Shown here piece after piece: positions 35,450 through 44,115 of a stretch of 64,000 bases of DNA (position 1 is its first letter; each line of letters begins with the position of its first letter). The stretch covers positions 186,001-250,000 of the forward strand of contig NZ_BPQO01000005.1 of NCBI RefSeq assembly GCF_022179285.1. Direction: 5' to 3'. The notes beneath the pieces were generated by a model. The model was given only the letters and a program-made list of their open reading frames with translations, was not told where the DNA came from and ran no database searches. Source of the DNA: Methylobacterium hispanicum. Lineage in GTDB: Bacteria; Pseudomonadota; Alphaproteobacteria; Rhizobiales; Beijerinckiaceae. The translations under genes and the position numbers were made by a program.

Positions 35450-36408
35450 AGCCGCCGGCCGATCTCGAGGAACTTCTGCGCCCGGCGGTCGCGGATCTCG
35501 TCGCGCCCGAGGCCCTCGAAGCTCCGCAGCGCCTCGTCGAGCGCCGCGCCCGCCGCCGCCACGGCGCCGTCGCGGTCGCGGTGGGCGCCGCCGGTCGCCT
35601 CCGGCACGATGCCGTCGATGACGCCGAGCCGGAGCAGGTCCTGCGCGGTGATCTTCATGGCGGTGGCGGCATCGTGCGCCCGGCCCTGGTCGCGCCAGAG
35701 GATCGAGGCCGCCCCCTCGGGCGAGATCACGCCGTAGATCGCGTGCTCCAGCATCAGCACGCGGTTGGCGGTGGCGAGCGCGATGGCGCCGCCCGAGCCG
35801 CCCTCGCCGATCACGAGCGCGACGTTCGGCACGCCCAGCGCCAGGCAGGCCTCGGTCGAGCGCGCGATGGCCTCGGCCTGCCCGCGCTCCTCCGCGTCGA
35901 TGCCCGGGAAGGCGCCCGCGGTGTCCACGAACGCCAGCACCGGCAGGCCGAAGCGGTCGGCGAGCTCCATCAGGCGCACCGCCTTGCGGTAGCCCTCGGG
36001 CCGGGCCATCCCGAAATTGTGGCGCAGGCGCGCCTCGGTGGTCGCGCCCTTCTCCTGGCCGATCACGCAGACCGGCCGGCCGCGGAAGCGCCCGAAGCCG
36101 CCCACCACCGCCGCGTCCTCGCCGAAGCTGCGGTCGCCGGCCAGGGGCGTGAATTCCTCGATCAGCCCGGCGCAGTAATCGACGAAATGCGGGCGCTGCG
36201 GGTGGCGGGCCACCTGCGTCTTCTGCCAGGGCGTGAGGGCGGCGTAGATCTCGGCGAGCGCCTGGGCAGCCTTGGCCTCGAGCCGGCCGACCTCCTCGCT
36301 GATCGAGACGGCGCCGTCGCGGGCGCCGACCGCCTTCAGCTCCTCGAGCTTGGCCTCGAGTTCCGCCACGGGCTTCTCGAAATCGAGATAGGAGCGCGTC
36401 ACCGCCAT
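35446..36408 (-). CDS. accA: acetyl-CoA carboxylase carboxyltransferase subunit alpha
   Basis: This 320-residue subunit, with AccD, transfers CO2 from carboxybiotin to acetyl-CoA to make malonyl-CoA, the first step of fatty acid synthesis. The sequence is full length (E. coli AccA has 319 residues) with the crotonase-like core VIGEGGSGGAIALATANRVLMLEHAIYGVISPEGAASILWRD split over conserved Gly-rich loops and the N-terminal YLDFEKPVAELEAKLEEL helix. The ATG at 36408 is preceded by about 200 bp that probably hold its promoter. The stop overlaps the following DUF1796 gene start. Confidence 0.97.
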   Translation of the reverse strand: MAVTRSYLDFEKPVAELEAKLEELKAVGARDGAVSISEEVGRLEAKAAQALAEIYAALTPWQKTQVARHPQRPHFVDYCAGLIEEFTPLAGDRSFGEDAAVVGGFGRFRGRPVCVIGQEKGATTEARLRHNFGMARPEGYRKAVRLMELADRFGLPVLAFVDTAGAFPGIDAEERGQAEAIARSTEACLALGVPNVALVIGEGGSGGAIALATANRVLMLEHAIYGVISPEGAASILWRDQGRAHDAATAMKITAQDLLRLGVIDGIVPEATGGAHRDRDGAVAAAGAALDEALRSFEGLGRDEIRDRRAQKFLEIGRRL

Positions 36409-36606
36409 CGGTTCACAAATGTCCTGCGCGTCGTGCGAGAGCCCGGGGCGCGGGCCGCGCCGCCGGGCGGGGCGAGGTGTTGGCGATGCGGGAGGGCGTG
36501 TCAACCGCGCGCGGGGCGGGATGTGCATGCCCGCGGGAGGCCGGCGGCCGGCGCGAAGCCCGGCGCCGCCTTCCTCAGGCCCTGATTGCGGCGCCTGTCT
36601 GGGGGC

Positions 36607-36957
36607 ATGATCCTGCGCCCGCTCCTCGCCCTCGCCGCCCTGGTCTCGTTCGGCCTGCCCGCCGCCGCGCAGCCGCCCACGCCGGCCGCGCCGCCGAGCC
36701 TGGAGCAGATCGAGCGCCTGGAGGCGCGCCCGCGGCGGCGCGACCTCTATCTGAGCCCCGAGGCGGCCGAATCGGCCCGCGCCGCCGAGGCCAAGATGGA
36801 GGCGATGCAGCGGAAGATGGACGCGCGGGTCCGCCGCGCGACGCGCAGCATCTGCGAGGGCTGCGCCGGCCAGGCTCCCCGCCGCCGCGACGCCGCCGCG
36901 GCAGCGCGCGACGACGTGCCGGGACAGCTGGATCCCGCCCAGGCTCCCACGGAGTAG
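36607..36957 (+). CDS. small exported protein, unknown
   Basis: This 116-residue protein has a signal peptide (LRPLLALAALVSFGLPAAAQ) and a mature region rich in Arg/Ala with an amphipathic helix (AESARAAEAKMEAMQRKMDARVRRATR) and a CEGC pair (SICEGCAG) near residue 85, which could bind metal or form a disulfide. It is divergent from accA and convergent with pleD, 4 bp apart. No family recognised. Confidence 0.55.
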   Translation: MILRPLLALAALVSFGLPAAAQPPTPAAPPSLEQIERLEARPRRRDLYLSPEAAESARAAEAKMEAMQRKMDARVRRATRSICEGCAGQAPRRRDAAAAARDDVPGQLDPAQAPTE

Positions 36958-36961
36958 CCCT

Positions 36962-38335
36962 TCAGGCGGCGTCGGCCTCGACGCGGTTCCGGCCGAACGT
37001 CTTGGCGCGGTAGAGCGCGAGGTCGGCCCGCTTCATCATGTCCCCGGCCCCCGCGTCGTCGCCCTGCCGGGCCGCGACGCCGATCGACACGGTGACGGGC
37101 ACGCTGCGGGTGGCGCGCTGGACCGGGAAGGGCAGCGCCTCGATCCGGGCGCGGATGCGCTCGGCGATCACCTGCGCCTCGGCGAGGCCGACATCGGGCA
37201 GGATGATCACCACCTCCTCGCCGCCGTAGCGGGCGACGATGTCGATGCCGCGGGTGTGCAGCCGGACGCGCTCGGCGAAGGTGCGCAGCACCTCGTCGCC
37301 GGCCTCGTGCCCGTAGGTGTCGTTGATCGTCTTGAACCGGTCGATGTCGAGGATCAGCGCGGCGACCGGGCGCTGGCGCAGGTTGGCCTCCGCGAAGAGC
37401 GCGCCGAGATGGCTGTCGAGGTAGCGCCGGTTGTGCAGCCCCGTGAGGGCGTCGGTCACGGCGAGCTGCATCGAGTCCTGCACGGCGCCCCGCAACACCT
37501 CGGAGAAGCGCTTGCGCCGGACCTGGGTGCGCACCCGCGCCGTCAGCTCGTTCCGGTCGATCGGCCGCAGCAGGTAGTCGTGCACGCCGAAATCGAGCCC
37601 GCGCACGATGCGCTCGCGCTCGTGCGCCTCGCCCAGCATCACGAGCGGGACGTTGCGGGTGCGGTCGAGCGAGCGGAGCTGGCTGCACAGGCGCAGGCCG
37701 TCCGAGCCCTGCAGGTCGAGGCTGACGAGGATGCAGTCGAAGGTTCCCTCCGCCGCCCGCATCAGGGCGCGCTGCGGGTCGGCCTCGACGCTCACCCGGT
37801 GGTGCTGGCCGAGCGCCGCCGCCATCCGGTCGGCCGCGCCCGCCCGGTCCTCAACCAGCAGGATCTCGGCGTCGAGGCCCGTCTCGGCGGCGGCGCGCGC
37901 CAGCGGGTCGCCGAGGCCGGCCTCGCGGGAGGCGAGCGCGCGGCTCAGAAGCTCGTCCGTCACCGCCTTCAGGCGCACGAGGCTGCGCACCCGGGCGAAC
38001 AGGGCGACGTCGTCCACGGGCTTCGTCAGGAAGTCGTCCGCCCCGGCCTCCAGGCCACGGAGCCGGTCGGCGGGCTGGTCGAGGGCGGTGACCATGATCA
38101 CCGGCAGGTGGGCGGTGACGGGGTTGCCCTTCAGGTGCCGGCAGACCTCGAACCCGTCCATCCCGGGCATCATCACGTCGAGCAGCACGACGTCGCAGAG
38201 ACCCTGCTCGCAGAGCGCGATGGCGTCGCGCCCGTTCATGGCCGAGACGGTGTTGAAATACTCGAGCGCGAGCTTCGTTTCGAGAAGCTTCACGTTCGGA
38301 AACAGATCATCGACGATCAGGACGCGCGCCGACAT
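36962..38335 (-). CDS. pleD: response regulator diguanylate cyclase PleD
   Basis: This 457-residue protein makes the second messenger c-di-GMP at the pole of dividing alphaproteobacterial cells. Domain order is REC1 (Asp53 in LLDVMMPGMDG; Lys105 in LTKP), REC2 (about residues 155-275, adaptor for dimerisation) and GGDEF. The active site is YGGEEV (371-375), and an allosteric inhibition site RxxD (Arg362-Asp365) sits five residues before it, so product feedback should operate. The gene follows divK on the same strand by 54 bp, as in Caulobacter and Rhizobiales, linking it to the DivJ/PleC-DivK phosphorelay. Confidence 0.95.
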   Translation of the reverse strand: MSARVLIVDDLFPNVKLLETKLALEYFNTVSAMNGRDAIALCEQGLCDVVLLDVMMPGMDGFEVCRHLKGNPVTAHLPVIMVTALDQPADRLRGLEAGADDFLTKPVDDVALFARVRSLVRLKAVTDELLSRALASREAGLGDPLARAAAETGLDAEILLVEDRAGAADRMAAALGQHHRVSVEADPQRALMRAAEGTFDCILVSLDLQGSDGLRLCSQLRSLDRTRNVPLVMLGEAHERERIVRGLDFGVHDYLLRPIDRNELTARVRTQVRRKRFSEVLRGAVQDSMQLAVTDALTGLHNRRYLDSHLGALFAEANLRQRPVAALILDIDRFKTINDTYGHEAGDEVLRTFAERVRLHTRGIDIVARYGGEEVVIILPDVGLAEAQVIAERIRARIEALPFPVQRATRSVPVTVSIGVAARQGDDAGAGDMMKRADLALYRAKTFGRNRVEADAA

Positions 38336-38389
38336 CGTTCCTCGCGGGCGATCGGAGTGGTCGCCCGCGCGGAAGGACCGCGTCAGGCC

Positions 38390-38764
38390 TCAGGATTTGG
38401 CCTCAAGATAAGTCCGAACCGTTGCCAAAAACTTCGCGACCGAGATCGGCTTGGACAAATAAGCCTCACACCCGCCCTCGCGGATCCGCTCCTCGTCGCC
38501 CTTCATGGCGAAGGCCGTGATCGCGATCACCGGAATGTGCTTGAGGTCGTCGTCCTCCTTCAGCCACTTGGTCACCTCCAGGCCGGAGACCTCCGGCAAC
38601 TGGATGTCCATGAGGATGAGGTCGGGGTGATGCGCGCGCGCCAGCTCGATCGCCTCGATGCCGTGCGCAGTCTTCAGCGTCGCGTAGCCCTGCGCCTCGA
38701 GCAGGTCGTTGAAGAGCTTCATATTGAGCTCGTTGTCCTCGACGATCAGCACCGTTTTCTTCAT
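38390..38764 (-). CDS. divK: single-domain response regulator DivK
   Basis: This 124-residue receiver-only protein controls polar development and CtrA activity through DivL/CckA. Key receiver residues are intact: acidic pair at Glu9/Asp10 ([11 protein letters not shown]), phosphoacceptor Asp53 (LMDIQLP) and Lys105 (LSKPI). The conserved DivK stretch [14 protein letters not shown] is present. It precedes pleD, the co-target of the same DivJ/PleC kinases. The upstream region runs divergently into a DUF3572 gene and contains a single GTTAAC. Confidence 0.96.
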   Translation of the reverse strand: MKKTVLIVEDNELNMKLFNDLLEAQGYATLKTAHGIEAIELARAHHPDLILMDIQLPEVSGLEVTKWLKEDDDLKHIPVIAITAFAMKGDEERIREGGCEAYLSKPISVAKFLATVRTYLEAKS

Positions 38765-38840
38765 GAGGCGTTCATCCCGGTGCGCGCGACGCTTGTCGTT
38801 AACGGGCCGTCACCCTGTCGGAATCCATTCTAGGGTTTAC

Positions 38841-39140
38841 ATGTTGATGAAACGCAAATCCCTTCAAGGGACTGAGGCGACCGATTCGCTGCCCTTGGAC
38901 GTTCTGCTGTGGATGGTCCAGGACCCGGACCGCCTGCTCCCCTTCCTCAACGCCACCGGCCTGACGCCCGACGCGCTGCGGCGGGCGACGGAGGATCCGG
39001 CGATCCTCGACGCGGTTCTGGACCACGTCATGGCGGACGAGCCGGTGCTGCTCGCCTGTGCCCGTGCCCTCGACTGCCCCCCGGAACGGATCGCCGCCGC
39101 CTGGGCGCGCCGCAGGCCGCCCGAGTTCGAGGCGCCCTGA
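38841..39140 (+). CDS. DUF3572-family protein
   Basis: This 99-residue protein (start ATG 38841, alternative ATG 38847) matches the Rhizobiales DUF3572 family: an N-terminal DVLLWMVQDPDRLLPFLNATG helix and the DPAILDAVLDHVMADEPVLLACARAL core. It appears helical and cytosolic. Divergent transcription from divK in this position is common among Rhizobiales, which supports a real gene. Function unknown. Confidence 0.75.
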   Translation: MLMKRKSLQGTEATDSLPLDVLLWMVQDPDRLLPFLNATGLTPDALRRATEDPAILDAVLDHVMADEPVLLACARALDCPPERIAAAWARRRPPEFEAP

Positions 39141-39180
39141 GGACCGGGGAGCGCCCCGATCCGCGGGGCCGCCCCGGCCT

Positions 39181-40086
39181 TCAGGGCCGGCAGGGCTTGT
39201 CCGCGCCCTTGTCGAGGTCGAGGCGCGTGAGATCCCCCAGGATCGCGAAATCGCCGTAGTCGAGCTTGAGCGCGCCGCTGACGCCGTTGTCGTAGAGGTC
39301 GAAACTCAGCGTGTAGATCGGCGTGCGCTCGCCGCGCCCCTGCGTGAAATAGCTCAGCGTCACCGGCCAGCGCTGCACCGAGGCCAGCGCGCCCTCGCGC
39401 AGCGGCTTGTCGCGCTCGGAGCCCGAGGCCTGGGTCGGGCCGGTGCCCGGGCGGCCGATGACGGCGAGCGTGTCGTAGACCTTGCGGCCGTCGTCCGAGC
39501 CGTCGAACACCTTGGCGGAGAGCGTCGTCTCGCCGGCCCGCGCCGCCTCGATCAGGCGACGCATGTGCAGGCTCGGGAACAGGACCGGGCCGCCCTCGCC
39601 GAACTGGTCGCGCTTGGGCTCCTTCAGCCGCACCTTGAAGGCGCTGCCCTCCGTCGTCGCGTTGCCGTCGACGGTCGGGCTCGGCGTGCCGTTGGTGGCG
39701 CTCGCGGTCCGGAAGCGGAACTCGTGGCCGTCGCCGCGCTCGAAGGTCGTGTTGCGCAGGTCCGAGGTGCGGCTGCCGGTCTCGGAGGATTCGAGCACGG
39801 TCACCTGCCGGGTCTGCATGGTGTAGCCCTGGCAGGCGTCGCCCTTGAAGTCGAGGGCGATGCGCCCGCGGGCGCTGTCGACCGCGCGCGTGCCGCCGCT
39901 CGAGGCGAGCGAGAGGTCGTAGACCGCCCGGTGGTTGGCCAGCACGACCGGTGCCGCGGCCGGCTTGGCGGGCGCCTCGGCCGCCGGGGCGGGGGCCGGC
40001 GCGGCCCGGGCGGCGTCCGCCGGAACGAGCGCGATCGGGGCGGTCGCCCCGACGAGAACGAGTGCGAGAGCAGGGCGCAGCCGCAT
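39181..40086 (-). CDS. eipB: cell envelope integrity protein EipB (DUF1849)
   Basis: This 301-residue periplasmic protein has a signal peptide and an Ala/Pro linker (AAPAPAPAAEAPAKPAAAP), then the DUF1849 beta-rich domain starting HRAVYDLSLASSGG. Brucella EipB folds as a beta-spiral and needs a disulfide between an early and a late cysteine; here Cys85 (GDACQGY) and Cys299 (three residues from the end) are positioned for it. EipB supports envelope integrity under stress in alphaproteobacteria. It lies convergent with DUF3572 and is likely monocistronic. Confidence 0.88.
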   Translation of the reverse strand: MRLRPALALVLVGATAPIALVPADAARAAPAPAPAAEAPAKPAAAPVVLANHRAVYDLSLASSGGTRAVDSARGRIALDFKGDACQGYTMQTRQVTVLESSETGSRTSDLRNTTFERGDGHEFRFRTASATNGTPSPTVDGNATTEGSAFKVRLKEPKRDQFGEGGPVLFPSLHMRRLIEAARAGETTLSAKVFDGSDDGRKVYDTLAVIGRPGTGPTQASGSERDKPLREGALASVQRWPVTLSYFTQGRGERTPIYTLSFDLYDNGVSGALKLDYGDFAILGDLTRLDLDKGADKPCRP

Positions 40087-40164
40087 GCGGGATCCTCCGG
40101 TCACCATGCGGGGCAGATAGGGGTCGCGCCGGGGCCGGGCAATGCGCCGGGCCCGCGCCCCGCG

Positions 40165-40665
40165 TCAGCCCCGCTCGGGGAAGCGCCGGGCGAACCAGTC
40201 CCGCACGAGGATCCGCTCGTAGGCGAGGCTGCCCGTCGCGAGCCGCGCGCCGAGGAGGAAGTCGCTGTCGGTGAGCGTCTCCTCGGCCCGGGCCACCGCT
40301 CGCCCGCCCCGCCGCAGCACGTAGGCCAGACGGATGCGCGGCGGGCTGACGTCCGTCACGACCCGCACGCCCTGCGGCGCGCCGAAGCTCGGCCGCTCGA
40401 TCCCCGCGAGGTCGATGTCGAGCACGCTCACCGCGAGGTCGTCCCCCGGGGCGAGGCGCCGAGCTCCGGTCTCCTCGAAGATCCGGGCGATCTCGGCAAG
40501 CGTCGCCCGCAGGGTCTGGCCCGAGCCGTAGCGGTTCTCGGCGTCCGTGAAGCGCTCGGGCGCGACGAAGCGCACCTGGACCGCCTGCGCGCCGGCCGGC
40601 CCGGCGGCGAGGACGCCCGCCAGGAGCGCCGCCGCCGGGAGGGCGGCCGCGCCGCCCGGCCTCAT
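40165..40665 (-). CDS. exported DUF3016-family protein
   Basis: This 166-residue protein has a signal peptide (AAALPAAALLAGVLAAGPAGAQA) and the DUF3016 pattern VQVRFVAPERFTDAENRYGSG, then DDLAVSVLDIDLAGI and a C-terminal LAYERILVRDWFARRF. It is presumably periplasmic. The ATG overlaps the stop of the preceding 71-residue gene by 4 bp (ATGA), so both are coupled. Function unknown. Confidence 0.75.
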   Translation of the reverse strand: MRPGGAAALPAAALLAGVLAAGPAGAQAVQVRFVAPERFTDAENRYGSGQTLRATLAEIARIFEETGARRLAPGDDLAVSVLDIDLAGIERPSFGAPQGVRVVTDVSPPRIRLAYVLRRGGRAVARAEETLTDSDFLLGARLATGSLAYERILVRDWFARRFPERG

Positions 40666-40877
40666 TGCTGCGAGCGGGTGATCACCGCCAGCAGCGCCCG
40701 CGCCACCGGCTCGGTGACGGTGCGGCGGTACTTGCGGTGGACGAGCTGCCCGTTGTGGTAGACGTCTTGCTCGACGTAGAGGCGCTCCCCGTCCCAGCGG
40801 ACGATGTTGTCGCTCTCCGTCGTCTCCTCGACGCCGAGATCGGATCTCAGGATCGTGCTCCCGGTGTGCGTCAGCAT
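40662..40877 (-). CDS. small hypothetical protein coupled to the DUF3016 gene
   Basis: From the ATG at 40877 this is 71 residues, MLTHTGSTILRSDLGVEETT at the start and LVHRKYRRTVTEPVARALLA near the end, with the strand-like middle EDNIVRWDGERLYVEQDVYH type composition. It has no signal peptide or membrane span. Coupling to the exported DUF3016 gene through an ATGA overlap supports that it is translated. Family not recognised. Confidence 0.55.
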   Translation of the reverse strand: MLTHTGSTILRSDLGVEETTESDNIVRWDGERLYVEQDVYHNGQLVHRKYRRTVTEPVARALLAVITRSQQ

Positions 40878-40984
40878 CCGCAATAGCCCCGATTGTGTGG
40901 CCCCGACGGCCGAAGGAGGGGGAGCATAGGCGGGGGCGGCGGCGCGCGCCAGACGGCGCGACCGACCTGTCCCGCGGTCCCGCG

Positions 40985-41521
40985 CTACTGCACGGTGACC
41001 TGGTCCTTGATGCGCTCGTAGGTCGCCCGGCTCAGCACGCGCTTGCTCAGGAGCTGATCGACGGCGCCGTAGGGCCGCCGCTGGATGATGGCGCGCCCGA
41101 TCGTGCCGCCGCCCTTCAGGGCGTTCAGCTGGGCCAGGGTCGCGGTGTTGAGATCGACGAGCGCCACCGCCCTCGGATCCGCGCTCTCCTGCGCCGGGAC
41201 GGTCGGATCCGGCGCAGGCGGCGGGAGCGGCGCGGGCTCGGGAGCCCGGGCCTGCGCCGGAACCTGCGCCGGAGCCTGGGCCGGAGCCTGGGCCTGCGCC
41301 CGGTCCGGCTCCCGGAGGGCGGGCGGGCGAGCCGCCTCGGGCGCCGCCCCAGTCTCCGGCGCGGGCTCGGGGGCCCTCTCCCGCACCGGCGCGGCGACCG
41401 TCGGCACCTCCGCGGGCGCCTCGCCCGTACCCCGCAGCCACAGGTACTGCATCAGCGCCGCCAGCAGGCCCGCGACGACGAGCAGCACGGACACGCGCAC
41501 GATGGCCGAGCCGCTGAGCAT
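40985..41521 (-). CDS. membrane-anchored helix-hairpin-helix (ComEA-like) protein
   Basis: This 178-residue protein has one N-terminal span (AIVRVSVLLVVAGLLAALMQYLW), a 75-residue Ala/Pro/Gln/Glu-rich spacer with repeated AQAPAQ units, and a C-terminal helix-hairpin-helix domain (VDLNTATLAQLNALKGGGTIGRAI, then YGAVDQLLSKRVLSRATYERIKDQVTVQ). That is the layout of ComEA, which binds DNA outside the inner membrane during uptake. However the HhH repeat is short and no other competence gene is nearby, so a cell-wall or structural role is also possible. Confidence 0.7.
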   Translation of the reverse strand: MLSGSAIVRVSVLLVVAGLLAALMQYLWLRGTGEAPAEVPTVAAPVRERAPEPAPETGAAPEAARPPALREPDRAQAQAPAQAPAQVPAQARAPEPAPLPPPAPDPTVPAQESADPRAVALVDLNTATLAQLNALKGGGTIGRAIIQRRPYGAVDQLLSKRVLSRATYERIKDQVTVQ

Positions 41522-41773
41522 GGCGTTTTCCCCCCGCTGCCATGGTTTGTCTCACCCTCCGGGACGGAGTGGCAAGTTTCCGGGTTCGCGGAAGCGGGCG
41601 GCGCGGGCGCGCATCCACTGTAAATGCCGTCCAGACGGGGGGATGTCGCCGGTCCGGGTCGTCCGACCTCGGTCGGGGCGCGCGACCGGCCCTGTGAGCA
41701 CCGCACGAAACGCCCGATCAACGGGGGGCCTCCCCCTGCGCATGGCGGCGCGGCGGGCGTGTCGCGAGAGGCT

Positions 41774-43243
41774 CTAAGGCTCCGCCTTCAGGATCCCGGC
41801 CCGCTCCTGGCCCGCGGCCCGGAACTGCGCGAAGTCGATGATGTCGTGGCCCCAGATGAAGCGGGGCGGCGTGGCGGCCGGGAAGGCGTAGCGGTTCCGG
41901 TCGAAGCTGTTGCCGCCGGTCTGGATCACGCGGAAGTTCGGCGATTCCGGCTCGGCATCCGAGACGCCGCCGGCGCTGCCGGCGCCCTGGAACGTGAATC
42001 GGTTGTCGTGGACCCGGTTGCGCGCGGTCCGGTACAGGCCGCCCTGCGCCCGTTCCCGGGCCTGATCGACCAGCACCACGGCGTGGCCGCCGGGCCGTAC
42101 CGTGATGTCGTTGTCGCTGACTTCGACATCCTCGGAGGCCGCGACCTGGATGTCCCCGTCCCAGAACCAGGTCGCGCGCGGGTCGCCGTTGAGGCGCAGC
42201 GTGTTGCGGGCGATCACGGCGGCGTAGGAGATCTCGTAGAAGATGCCGGGCCCGAGATTTTCCGCGGCGTGGTTGCCCTCGATGCGCACGTCGCGGCAAT
42301 CGATGTCGCACCAGAGGCCGGGACCGCCGTTGCGCTCGACGCGGTTGCCCCTGAGGACGACCGACCGGCTCGCGGTGATCTTCAGGCCGCCCGCCTCCCA
42401 GGCGGGATCGAAGTCGGCGGTGTTGTTGGCGTAGATCCGGTTGTTCTCGAACAGGATCCCGGTGCCGCCCGCCGTCGCGCCGAGCTGGCCGTTGTGGTGG
42501 ATCGTGCAGTCGCGCACCACGCCGCCCGAGGCGATGCCCACGCCCGCGCCGGAATTGTGGCGCAGCTCCGTCGCCTCGACGCGCCAGCCCGGGCCGCCGG
42601 CCTCGATGGCGCCTTCCTGGACGGGCGAATCGTACTTCTCGACGAGGAGACCCCGGATGCGCACGTCCGGCGCCCGCCCGCGGAAGGCGAAGCGGGTGCT
42701 CGCCACCTCGACGAGGCGCCCGTTCGGGTCGTCCCCGAGGGTGACGCGCGCCTCCGCGGTCTCGACGAGGTAGCGACCGGGGCCGAGCTCGGCCCGCGAC
42801 GCGACCCGGCGCAGGGGCTCCCCGTCGAGGAACAGGGCGAGGGGCTGCAGGCAGAGGGTGCCAGAGCGGCACTGTCCGGGCCCTCCGCCGCGCGGCCGCG
42901 GGCCGAGGACCTGCCAGTAGGGGCCGGCGCGCTCGAAGCCGCGCAGCACCCGGGCGCCGTTCAGCACCGCGCCCGGTGCGCCGAGGAAGCTCTGACCGGC
43001 GAGCGGCGCCACCTCCTGCATCCGGTACAGGCCGGCGCCCAGGCAGACCGTGCCCCCGGGGCCGGCGCGCAGGGCCGCGCGCTGGATCGACTCGCCGGCC
43101 GAGATCCTGACCGCCCCGTCCGGGCAGGCCACGGCGCCGGCGGGATCCGCGCGCCTCCCGGCCGGCACCGCCGGGCCCGGCAGGCCGACCGGGGCGAGCG
43201 CCGCGACGAAGCCGGCGGCGCGCGCCAGGGTCCGGGTCCTCAC
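41774..43243 (-). CDS. secreted right-handed beta-helix protein
   Basis: This 489-residue protein has a signal-like N-terminus (VRTRTLARAAGFVAALAPVG) and repeated short strands rich in Asn and Gly typical of parallel beta-helix (NosD/pectate-lyase-like) folds: VVLRGNRVERNGGPGLWCDI, VRIEGNHAAENLGPGIFYE, VSDNDITVRPGGHAVVLVDQ. Two Cys pairs (VCLGAG; QCRSGTLCLQ) may form disulfides. The GTG start at 43243 overlaps the stop of the LuxR-type regulator (GTGA), so they are coupled. It may bind or cleave an extracellular polysaccharide; no catalytic signature is clear. Confidence 0.75.
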   Translation of the reverse strand: MRTRTLARAAGFVAALAPVGLPGPAVPAGRRADPAGAVACPDGAVRISAGESIQRAALRAGPGGTVCLGAGLYRMQEVAPLAGQSFLGAPGAVLNGARVLRGFERAGPYWQVLGPRPRGGGPGQCRSGTLCLQPLALFLDGEPLRRVASRAELGPGRYLVETAEARVTLGDDPNGRLVEVASTRFAFRGRAPDVRIRGLLVEKYDSPVQEGAIEAGGPGWRVEATELRHNSGAGVGIASGGVVRDCTIHHNGQLGATAGGTGILFENNRIYANNTADFDPAWEAGGLKITASRSVVLRGNRVERNGGPGLWCDIDCRDVRIEGNHAAENLGPGIFYEISYAAVIARNTLRLNGDPRATWFWDGDIQVAASEDVEVSDNDITVRPGGHAVVLVDQARERAQGGLYRTARNRVHDNRFTFQGAGSAGGVSDAEPESPNFRVIQTGGNSFDRNRYAFPAATPPRFIWGHDIIDFAQFRAAGQERAGILKAEP

Positions 43244-44115
43244 CGGACGTGGATGGGCTCGGCGCCCCAAGCCGCCGCGGCGGCGGCCGGCAGGTCCTCC
43301 GCGTCGATCTCCTCGGAGACCAGCTCCGCGACCGCGCAGCCCCGGACCTCGCCCCCGTACGGCAGCTCGGTGCCCTGCGGCATCTCGGTGCCGGCGAGGT
43401 GCTTCATGCCCCAGATCGCCGCCTGGGTCCGGTTCTTCACCTGGATCTTCCGCAGGATCGCCTTGACGTGGCCCTTCACGCGGCCCTCGGCGATCGAGAG
43501 GCGGTCCGCAATCACGCGGTTCGACTCGCCCTTCACGAGGCAGGCGATGATCTTGATCTCGCGGGCGCTCGGGCGGAAGGCCTCGCCGCCCTCCTGACGC
43601 TCTGGCCGCGCCGGCTCCGGCCGCTCCCCCGGGGCGCCCTCCTCGGCCGCCTCCGGGGCCGCCTCGCGCAGCGCCGGGATGGCGAGATGGGGCACCACCC
43701 GCTGGCCGAGCAGGGCCAGTTCGAGGGTCTGGACCAGGGTTTCGGCGGCCACCGTGCGCAGCAGGATCGCGGCGACGCCGGCCTCGAGCATCGGGAGCAC
43801 CTGGGCCTCGCCGCAGCCCGCGCACAGGCAGACGACCGCGGCCTCCGGATAGAGCGTGCGGGCCTGCGCGATCCGCTCCCGGTCCTCCTCCCGCTCCGGG
43901 TCGATCGAGAGCAGGATGACGAGGGCCTCGGCGGCGAGCGCGGCCGGCTCGATGCCGTCGAGGCGGTCGGCGACGGCCACCACGTCGAACGGGGATCCGG
44001 CGAAGATGTGCCGCAATCCCTCACGGAACAGGGCCGTATCCCCGACGATGGCCACGGCCGCACCCGAAAGTGGGATCGCGTCCTCCAGCCGTTCACTCGA
44101 GACCAGACAATTCAT
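43240..44115 (-). CDS. LuxR/NarL-type regulator with degenerate receiver
   Basis: This 291-residue protein has an N-terminal receiver-like domain (VAIVGDTALFREGLRHIFAG at the start) and a LuxR helix-turn-helix near residues 185-245 (PSAREIKIIACLVKGESNRVIADRLSIAEGRVKGHVKAIL). At the phosphoacceptor position the sequence is VILLSIDPE: Ser70 replaces the expected Asp, so classical phosphorylation is unlikely. A Glu/Pro-rich linker joins the domains and a 50-residue acidic C-terminal extension follows the HTH. It is translationally coupled to a secreted beta-helix protein, which suggests it regulates surface polysaccharide or adhesion functions. The 410-bp upstream region is unusually AT-rich. 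Confidence 0.8.
   Translation of the reverse strand: MNCLVSSERLEDAIPLSGAAVAIVGDTALFREGLRHIFAGSPFDVVAVADRLDGIEPAALAAEALVILLSIDPEREEDRERIAQARTLYPEAAVVCLCAGCGEAQVLPMLEAGVAAILLRTVAAETLVQTLELALLGQRVVPHLAIPALREAAPEAAEEGAPGERPEPARPERQEGGEAFRPSAREIKIIACLVKGESNRVIADRLSIAEGRVKGHVKAILRKIQVKNRTQAAIWGMKHLAGTEMPQGTELPYGGEVRGCAVAELVSEEIDAEDLPAAAAAAWGAEPIHVR

Noticed and set aside
41522..41773. A small gene between the HhH protein and the beta-helix gene
   Set aside because: Open frames here overlap each other on both strands, start poorly and resemble no protein; treated as non-coding.
41624..43597. Long plus-strand frame over the beta-helix gene and regulator
   Set aside because: Opposite to coupled real genes; no coherent domain.
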